Shown in pieces: positions 1 to 6,200 of a stretch of 10,157 nucleotides of DNA. The stretch spans positions 1 to 10,157 of the forward strand of contig JANXQE010000695.1 in the NCBI GenBank assembly GCA_025356925.1, in the 5' to 3' direction. Position numbers and translations under genes: made by a program. Each line of letters starts with the position of its first letter. Positions within the stretch are counted from its first letter, which is position 1. The notes below the pieces were generated by a model that was given only the letters and a program-made list of their open reading frames with translations, did no database searches and was not told where the DNA came from. This DNA is from Limisphaerales bacterium. GTDB lineage: Bacteria; Verrucomicrobiota; Verrucomicrobiia; Limisphaerales; UBA8199.

Positions 1-22
1 TGCAGGGATCGCTTTCGAACTG

Positions 23-150
23 GGTCGCGGAGCGACCGGAAGACGGTAGGCGTGGGCTTCAGCCCACGGTTGCCCGCAGCGCGAACCCGCGTCGCGGAGC
101 GACGCTTGAGCCTCGGCACGCATCGGCAGGTCACGCGCCGCTCCGCGACG
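23..150. repeat. GTCGCGGAGCGAC palindromic modules, three copies
   Basis: A small palindrome with core GTCGCGGAGCGAC is present at 23-37 (arms GGTCGC and GCGACC around GGA) and at 89-105 (7-bp arms GCGTCGC and GCGACGC around the same GGA loop). A 12-nt inverted copy of the second lies at 139-150. They alternate with the GTGGGCTTCAGCCCAC palindrome, so the leftmost part of the window is nested hairpins. No gene is visible in 1-155. The frame of the gene that starts at 156 is, however, open all the way back to base 3, without any ATG, GTG or TTG codon. No convincing promoter or Shine-Dalgarno sequence is seen here. Confidence 0.75.
45..72 (+). repeat. REP-like palindrome, copy 1 (GTGGGCTTCAGCCCAC)
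   Basis: The stem CGTGGGCT (51-58) pairs perfectly with AGCCCACG (61-68), leaving a 2-nt centre. Bases 45-72 match the reverse complement of 168-195 at 27 of 28 positions by eye, so this and the second copy are an inverted pair about 95 bp apart. Palindromes of this kind are, from memory, dispersed in several environmental phyla. I infer a REP-type mobile or structural repeat and see no coding role for this copy. Confidence 0.8.
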
Positions 151-155
151 CCGGC

Positions 156-1100
156 ATGATTCGCCCTCAACCGTGGGCTGAAGCCCACGGCTACCCTCGG
201 TGGTCGCGCCGCGACAAAACCGAAAACGCTTTCCGCGATCCGTGTAACGAGCCGGGTTCCGCGCGCCAGCGGATCGGTCGCGCCTTCACCCTGATCGAGT
301 TGCTGGTAGTCATTGCGATCATCGGCCTCGTGGCGGGCCTGGCGGCGCCCGTCCTGCACAATTTCAGGCCTAACTACACCGCTTCCCTCACGCAACAGTT
401 GCTGACGGATCTGGCGCGAGCGCGCCAGTTGGCGATTAGCCAGCACACCACAGTTTACATGATCTTTGTTCCAACGAATTTTTGGATGGACCCCGTCTAC
501 GGTGTTAATTGGACCGCAACCGACCGTCTGCAGGCCAGCAACCTCCTGGACAAACAAGCGATCGGCTATAATTTCGTTTCCCTGCACACCATGGGCGATC
601 AGCCGGGCCGGCCCACTGTCCATTACCTCTCTTCCTGGAAAACACTGCCCGAAGGCGGGTTTATCTACCCTGCGAAATTCGTGCCTTCATCACTGCCTGT
701 GATGAATATTTACACCAACAACCTTGGTGGTCCTCCGCAGGTGGCGTTTCAGGTCTACGGTTTCGACATCGCCAATACTATCAACCCCAAAAGCCCGGTC
801 ATTCCATTTCCGATGGAAAACACGCTGAAAGCCGGTTTCCGATCACCGTACATTCCTTTGCCCTACATCGCTTTCGACTACATGGGCCGGCTGGTCTCCA
901 ATCAAGGACAGGGCCAAGGCGGCATCATCCCGATCTCGCGGGGCAGTGTTATTTTCGCCCGAGACCCGAACAAAAGGCCGCGGCAAGGTGTTCCGAGCTT
1001 TAACGAGCAGCCGGTCGGCAATGTCACTAACGGCTACAACGTCGTGTATGTGGACACCATCACCGGCCGGGCGCGGGCCTTGCAACAGGAGGTTCGATGA
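156..1100 (+). CDS. GspH/FimT-like prepilin, Verru_Chthon cassette protein D-like
   Basis: This 314-residue protein has a type IV prepilin signal: a basic stretch ending IGRA (40-43), then FTLIELLVVIAIIGLVAGLA with the Glu+5 equivalent at residue 48. Peptidase cleavage would fall between Ala43 and Phe44, followed by one hydrophobic helix (about 44-66). The C-terminal half (roughly 225-314) looks like a GspH/FimT beta-rich head and ends with a VDTITGRARAL segment. The predicted role is a minor pseudopilin exposed on the outer face of the inner membrane. It is first of four co-directional overlapping genes. The start is uncertain. ATG156 is the only start codon in frame in the window, has no Shine-Dalgarno sequence, and lies among palindromes. 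It gives a 43-residue leader containing a translated repeat (171-190). The frame is open to the left edge, so an upstream start is possible. Assignment to cassette family D rests on recalled resemblance and gene context. Confidence 0.8.
   Translation: MIRPQPWAEAHGYPRWSRRDKTENAFRDPCNEPGSARQRIGRAFTLIELLVVIAIIGLVAGLAAPVLHNFRPNYTASLTQQLLTDLARARQLAISQHTTVYMIFVPTNFWMDPVYGVNWTATDRLQASNLLDKQAIGYNFVSLHTMGDQPGRPTVHYLSSWKTLPEGGFIYPAKFVPSSLPVMNIYTNNLGGPPQVAFQVYGFDIANTINPKSPVIPFPMENTLKAGFRSPYIPLPYIAFDYMGRLVSNQGQGQGGIIPISRGSVIFARDPNKRPRQGVPSFNEQPVGNVTNGYNVVYVDTITGRARALQQEVR
168..195 (-). repeat. REP-like palindrome, copy 2, inside the prepilin leader
   Basis: The core is CCGTGGGCT (171-179) and AGCCCACGG (182-190) with a 2-nt centre, an almost exact inverted copy of 45-72. 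If translation starts at 156, it is translated as part of the leader (residues PWAEAHGYPR, 6-15). A further small palindrome, GTCGC-GCC-GCGAC, follows at 203-215. Confidence 0.8.
1087..1092 (+). promoter_or_regulatory. Shine-Dalgarno AGGAGG fixing the start of the second cassette gene
   Basis: AGGAGG lies 4 nt before ATG1097, which overlaps the stop of the preceding gene as ATGA (1097-1100). This is the only strong ribosome-binding site I see in the cassette. It argues that translation of the second gene really begins upstream of the repeat in its leader. Confidence 0.75.
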
Positions 1101-2146
1101 GAACCAGCCGAAATAGAAAAGCATTTTCCGGGAGCGTTGGTCTCTCGCCGGCAACTTCTCTCGCTCAGATCGTGGCGCAGCGAACCGCGAACAAAGAGAC
1201 CGTAACCGCGGATAGCGTGGATAGCGCGGATTATTTTTCCCATCTGCGAAATCCGCGAAATCCGCGGTCCACAGTCGGTGCGGAAAAATCGTCCCGAGCT
1301 GCGACAATTTTGAGGGATACTGATATTTTTAAAAACTGCGCTACGGGGACCCGGGCCTTCACGATGATTGAGATCGCGATCAGCCTGGCGATCATCGGCT
1401 TCGCGCTGGTGGCAATTCTTGGCATCCTGCCTCTGGGCATGAACGCTCAACGCGATAACCGCCAGGAAACCATCGTGAACCAGGACGCCAGCATCCTGAT
1501 GGATGCGGTCCACAACGGGGAGCGCGGCCTCGACGATCTGACCAATTATGTGGTCGGCATTACAAACTACAGCAGGGACTTTTCGCGAGCGGGGGATCCC
1601 GGTCCGCTCAATGCCTGGGGCTACACGATCCGGGGTTCGACGCTAAATGGGAGCCCGAGCAATCCGCAGTACCCGCTTACCAACGGCTACACCATCATTG
1701 GGCTGTTGAGCACACCCAAGCTCGTCCCCCACCCGAGCGGCGTCGGCTATTTCAGCAACCACGTCGTCGCGGTGTTTCGTTCCCTGAGCGGGCCAGCGGG
1801 CGAAAAGCCCCCGCAACTCAACCCCACAATGCAGGAGCTGGCCTTGACCTACCGGGTGATTGCCGATGTCAGCGGCTACAGCACCAATTTTTATGAGTCG
1901 AGCTGGACCAACTACACCCTGGGAGTGAGCCCAAATGACACCGCGTCGCGCTCGAACTACATGGCGGTAGTTCGGACCCTGCAGACCAACCTGCACGACT
2001 TGCGGCTGACGTTTCTCTGGCCGGTGTTACCCAGCGGCAAACTTGGCTCGGGCCGGCAGGTGTATCGGACGATGGTCGCTGGGCGTTTGACCAACGACCC
2101 GCCGCTAACCCCATTCTGGTTTGTCCAGCCCAGAACGTATTTTTAG
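1097..2146 (+). CDS. GspI/PilV-like prepilin, Verru_Chthon cassette protein B-like
   Basis: This 349-residue protein has a prepilin motif at residues 86-92 (RA, then FTMIE), giving predicted cleavage after Ala87, Glu92 as Glu+5, and a hydrophobic helix to about residue 110. The segment after the helix (ILPLGMNAQRDN..ET..NQDAS) resembles GspI/PilV-type minor pilins. The predicted role is a minor pseudopilin partnered with the GspH-, GspJ- and GspK-like neighbours. AGGAGG 4 nt upstream and the ATGA overlap support the start at 1097. The result is an 86-residue region before the motif, far longer than the usual prepilin leader, with a 64-bp inverted repeat at 1205-1268 in its middle. A TTG at 1310 would give a conventional 16-residue leader (RDTDIFKNCATGTRA) but has no good ribosome-binding site. 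A family label of B is likely but made from memory. Confidence 0.82.
   Translation: MRTSRNRKAFSGSVGLSPATSLAQIVAQRTANKETVTADSVDSADYFSHLRNPRNPRSTVGAEKSSRAATILRDTDIFKNCATGTRAFTMIEIAISLAIIGFALVAILGILPLGMNAQRDNRQETIVNQDASILMDAVHNGERGLDDLTNYVVGITNYSRDFSRAGDPGPLNAWGYTIRGSTLNGSPSNPQYPLTNGYTIIGLLSTPKLVPHPSGVGYFSNHVVAVFRSLSGPAGEKPPQLNPTMQELALTYRVIADVSGYSTNFYESSWTNYTLGVSPNDTASRSNYMAVVRTLQTNLHDLRLTFLWPVLPSGKLGSGRQVYRTMVAGRLTNDPPLTPFWFVQPRTYF
1205..1268. repeat. Inverted repeat of 9-nt units inside the prepilin B leader
   Basis: The left arm, 1205-1231, is three 9-nt units (ACCGCGGAT, AGCGTGGAT, AGCGCGGAT). The right arm, 1242-1268, is three units (ATCTGCGAA, ATCCGCGAA, ATCCGCGGT). Reversed, the right arm matches the left at about 21 of 27 positions, with a 10-nt T-rich loop (1232-1241). 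The 9-nt period preserves the reading frame, and the arms translate as TADSVDSAD and HLRNPRNPRS. This is a repeat family different from those in the other three leaders. Confidence 0.75.
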
Positions 2147-2156
2147 GCCAAACATT

Positions 2157-3272
2157 GTGAAAGCGAACGCCATGCTACCCAAATCCGAAGGCCGAAATCC
2201 GAAGGCCGAAACCCGAAGGCCAAATGCCGAGGACCGAGGCGGTGAGCGGGTGGGTGAGTGCCTGGCGCACCGAAGACATCTCCTTCGGATTTCGGATTTC
2301 GGATTTCGACCTTCTTTCGGCCTTCGGCCTTCGGCCTTCGGATTTCGCGCTCCGCCGCGCGCCTTTTCGCTCATCGAGATCATGGTCACGATGGGATTGT
2401 TGACTTTCATCATGCTGGGCTTGCTCCTGATGTTCAACCAGACCCAACGGGCGTTCCGCAGCGGGATGACCCAAACGGATGTGCTGGAATCGGGCCGGGC
2501 CACGTTGGATTTGGTGGCGCGGGAGTTGGAACAGATGTCGCCCAGCCAGGCTCCGGACTATATAGACAGCACGGGAATTAGACGCCGGGCCACTAATTTT
2601 TTCGTCGAGCCTTCGCTCACTTTCATTCCTGACCCTTCGTTGGCGTTCAGTTGGAATAATCCAATGATTCAGGAACTGCCTGGAAATTTCGTGCCAAGGA
2701 CCAACTTGATCCAACGGTTCTATTTCCTGTCCAAGCTCAACCAGGACTGGTTGGGCACCGGTTACGAGGTAGTACCGAACGACGCGAACGGTTGCGTGGG
2801 CACGTTGTATCGGTACTCGGCAACGAACAATCCTCGAGGGAACTTGCTGCCGTTGAGCGCTCGGTTCCCCTTCGTCCAATTGACCAACCTCAGCCGGATT
2901 GCCGATGGGATCGTTCACCTGCGTTTGCGCGCCTTTGCCAGGAACGGGAATCTCATTACGACCAATCGCCTGACCGGAACGAACGCGACTTTTCAGCTCA
3001 GGTTGAACGGCCCATATACGAACATTCCCAACGCCTTGGTCTACAACCACGCCGCTGATCACCAGCAAGCCGCCTGCTATTTTATGAGCAACGCCGTGCC
3101 GGCTTACCTGGAACTCGAGTTGGGGGTGCTCGAGCCGCAGATCCTGCAAAAATACCGCTCGATCGCCCTGGCCCCTGCCGCGCTCCAATACCTGTCCAAC
3201 CACGTTGCCCAGGTCCACATCTTCCGCGAGCGCATCCCGGTTCGTAACCTCGACCCCAGTGCTTACCCATGA
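2157..3272 (+). CDS. GspJ/PilW-like prepilin, Verru_Chthon cassette protein C-like
   Basis: With the GTG at 2157 the protein is about 371 residues. The prepilin motif PPRA then FSLIEIMVTMGLL is encoded at 2352-2396, with Phe+1 at 2364 and Glu+5 at 2376, followed by a long hydrophobic helix. The next segment (FNQTQRAFRSGMTQTDVLESGRATLDLVARELEQM) fits GspJ/PilW-type minor pilins. The C-terminus (VPAYLELELGVLEPQ ... HVAQVHIFRERIPVRNLDPSAY) fits my recollection of cassette protein C. The start is unclear. GTG2157 has AGG 9 nt upstream and lies 10 nt past the preceding stop. Alternatives are TTG2121 (overlapping the previous gene), ATG2172 (no ribosome-binding site) and GTG2250. All leave 38-81 residues before the cleavage site, filled by two arms of a 7-nt-periodic repeat. 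The stop overlaps the next start as ATGA. Confidence 0.8.
   Translation: MKANAMLPKSEGRNPKAETRRPNAEDRGGERVGECLAHRRHLLRISDFGFRPSFGLRPSAFGFRAPPRAFSLIEIMVTMGLLTFIMLGLLLMFNQTQRAFRSGMTQTDVLESGRATLDLVARELEQMSPSQAPDYIDSTGIRRRATNFFVEPSLTFIPDPSLAFSWNNPMIQELPGNFVPRTNLIQRFYFLSKLNQDWLGTGYEVVPNDANGCVGTLYRYSATNNPRGNLLPLSARFPFVQLTNLSRIADGIVHLRLRAFARNGNLITTNRLTGTNATFQLRLNGPYTNIPNALVYNHAADHQQAACYFMSNAVPAYLELELGVLEPQILQKYRSIALAPAALQYLSNHVAQVHIFRERIPVRNLDPSAYP
2181..2229 (-). repeat. 7-nt periodic repeat, left arm in the prepilin C leader
   Basis: Seven consecutive heptamers run from 2181 to 2229: AAATCCG, AAGGCCG, AAATCCG, AAGGCCG, AAACCCG, AAGGCCA, AATGCCG. They are reverse complements of the CGGATTT/CGGCCTT heptamers of the right arm at 2283-2347, so transcripts could fold into a large stem with a spacer of about 50 nt. 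The arm is translated as SEGRNPKAETRRPNAE-type sequence. Confidence 0.85.
2283..2347 (+). repeat. 58-nt dispersed element (TTTCGG/CCTTCGG), copy in the prepilin C leader
   Basis: Heptamers ATTTCGG (about three) lead into the centre CTTCTTTCGG and then repeated CCTTCGG. The 58 bases 2290-2347 match the reverse complement of 3383-3440 at 55 of 58 positions by eye. The first 38 (2290-2327) match 7541-7578 at 35 of 38. Because the conserved off-phase CTTCTTTCGG centre is shared, these copies look like one element rather than independent simple repeats. It is translated as ISDFGFRPSFGLRPSAFGF just before the cleavage motif. Confidence 0.85.
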
Positions 3273-6200
3273 AAGTTGTACCCCTTCTAAATGCGGAGTG
3301 CGGAGAGCGGAGTGCGGAGTTTTTCACCGCGACGCGACGTGCTGGCGCGGCTAACCAAAACGAGAACACCGAAGGCGGCGGTCGAAATCCGAAGGCCGAA
3401 GGCCGAAACCCGAAAGAAGGCCGAAATCCGAAATCCGAAAACACGCTGATGTCTAACCAATCGCCGGATCGTCCAGGAGTTGGTCAATTCGGCCTTCGGA
3501 TTTCCTCCGCCTCGCCCCGCTCCGGGGGCGAGCGCGGCGTGGCCCTGGTCGTCACGCTCATCATGCTCTCGGTGATCACCTTTATGGCGATCGCCTTCCT
3601 CGTGCTGAGCCGCGGTGAACGAAGCTCGGTCGGGACAGCCACCGACCAATCCGTGGCCCGGTTGGGTGCTGACAATGCGTTGGAACGAGCGCAAATCGAG
3701 CTGGCCGCTCCCATGATGGCTTCCGGGAATTTCTCCAGCTCCGGGCTGATGGTTTCGACAAATTTCATCAACCCGGTCGGCTTCTTCTCCGGCAACACCA
3801 GCCCGACGAATGTCGCCTATAATTATGCTACCGGCGCTCCGCTGAACCAGCAGGACATGCTGCAGAATCTCACCAACCTGCTGTTCAATCCGCGTCCGCC
3901 CGTGTTCATCGTCACCAATCGGGTGACTGGGGCGAGCGATTTCCGGTACTACCTGGACCTGAATCGCAACGGTACTTTTGAACGGTCGGGTTGGACACCA
4001 CTCACCAACATAAACGGCCAGCAGATCCGGGACCCGAACGGTACTCCGCTCGTGGATTTTGTCCAGGGCGACCCGCAGTGGATCGGCGGGCTGGAATTTC
4101 CCGACCGGCGTCATTCGGCGGACAACCGGTTCCTGTACCGCTACGCTTACCTGGTGGTGCCCGCCAGCCAGGCGCTGGATATCAATTACATCCATAACGC
4201 AGCCAACCGCCCAAGCAAGACATCGGTTGATCCGACTGGCGGGGACTTCAGGCGCAACCAGGGAGTGGGCACTTGGGAGATCAATCTAGCCTCCTTCCTG
4301 TATGACCTGAACACGAACATCTATGCCTGGGGCGGGCCGTACACTTATCAACCGCCACCCGCTCCGTCTGGATTGGTGAGCGGCAATGCTTTCGTCGATG
4401 CCTGCTCAATCCTCACCAAACGCTACGGAGGCTTAAACTATCCGTCGGCGCTCGGGAGCGTTAGGAACTTGTTTTTCAACGGTCCCGCTGCGTTTGCCAA
4501 CCACGCGGTGGACGGTTATACCGCAGGGCCCCTGATGGCCGGACCTTCAGGGTTTTCGGGCAATCCAGACGCCAATCCTGCACCGCGATCGATTTATCCC
4601 TGGCCGGGCGCTGACAACACTAATCATTTTTTCTCGACGCAAGACCTGTTCGATCCGACCAAGACTTCCATTAACTTCGCCGCGCGGTTGCAGGCTACGA
4701 GCACCAACATCGATACCTACAATCGTTATACCTTTTATCGGCTGCTCTCGCAGCTCGGGACGGACTCGGCGCCCGAACCGCCCGGCAAAATCAATCTGAA
4801 CTACGACAACCTGGTCCAGACCAACGGGGCCGGCGTCGCGAGTGGCACTAACTTTTTCGCGTGGCGGCCAGTCGATTTCTTCACCAACACCGCCGCCATG
4901 CTGTTGACCAACGCCGGATTCACTTTGTCCCCGAACAACCTGCAGGTTTATCCGACCAATTTCTATACCCCGAGCGTGCACCGTTTGCTGCAACTCGCGG
5001 CAAATATCTATGACGCCTCGACTAACCGGGCGTTGGCGGTCAATCCACGGGCCCCGTATTATCCTTCCGTGTTTCGGCCGATTTTCCGGCGGACCATCCT
5101 GGGCACCAATACGGTGGTCATGATCGTAGGTTATCGCGAAGTGCTCAACGCTGACCTGGCGGATTCCCGGACGGCGCCGGTCACGGTCGAGTTGGATAAC
5201 CCCGCCAGCCCAATCGGCAGTCCCAACAGCATCCCTGACATCAGCAAGCGGCTGTGGGGAGCCGACCGCACAGAACCGATGGTCTCCGGGATACCGATCA
5301 TTATTGGCGCCAAGAAAGGTTTTCCCAACTTCAACGAGCTCGCGATGCAGACTCAACTTTATGTCTCGCGGCTGCTCGAGTTTCGTCGCGATGCAAGCGG
5401 AAAGGTCGCCGAGACCAACCAGATGTACGTGGTCGGAGTCACCAACACTTTTGGTCTGGAAGCTTGGAACTCTTATCTCACCAACTATCCACGCCCTTTG
5501 CAGTTGCTCACCACCGTCAGCATGACCGCCATCATGACCAATGAAATGGGGGCCTTAAATGTCCTGCTCAGCAATCGGGTGGCGGGTGTAGCTTCGTCGA
5601 CCATTGCCCAAAACACATGGAAGGGCTGGGCGGGAGGCGCGGGCCTCGCATCAATGATCCTGCCTTTTGGGACCGCTAGCAATTTCCTCTTCTTAAAAAA
5701 CTCGACCTACGATCCCGTCACGCGGCAATTCGTTCCACAGACTCATGAATTCCGGCGCCCGGGCAGCGTGGGAGCAGCCGGCCCGTTTTATGTTCCGCAT
5801 TGGTGGTTAAACCTCAACACGAAGTTGCGTTTCATTCTCGTGGATACCGCCGCGGGCCGAATCGTCGATTACGTAAATATTAATAATTGGGAAAACACGG
5901 TCGATGTTAACGCGATACTGGCCGCGGGCAACTCGGCCTTAGCCAAGCCCGGCGACTACAAGAACTCAGCGAATCAGTGGATCACGAATCGCTTGCGCAA
6001 CGTCATCACCGCGCCCTCGTACGGTGTGATCAACCAGATCCAGATCGGCCTCAATGGCACGACTGATTGGCAAAGCTACAGCCAGGACCCGTACTCGGGA
6101 TTGGATGCGCATAAGGCAGTCGATGGCTTCCGCTTTAATCTGGTCGACGCCGGGCCGATCTACTCCGACTATGCGGGCAAGACGTTTTACAAGTCGAACG

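Noticed and set aside
843..1513. Minus-strand reading frames overlapping the junction of the D- and B-like genes
   Set aside because: They are antisense to genes with clear prepilin motifs, an ATGA overlap and a Shine-Dalgarno sequence, and have no domain evidence.
2181..2347. CRISPR-like array
   Set aside because: The units are 7 nt, contiguous and form inverted arms. There are no 20-40 nt repeats separated by unique spacers, and no cas genes.
2175..4195. Long minus-strand reading frames (2175-3218 and 3287-4195) opposite the C- and A-like genes
   Set aside because: They are antisense shadows of well-supported + strand genes in GC-rich DNA. They lack recognisable domains and contain translated repeat sequence.
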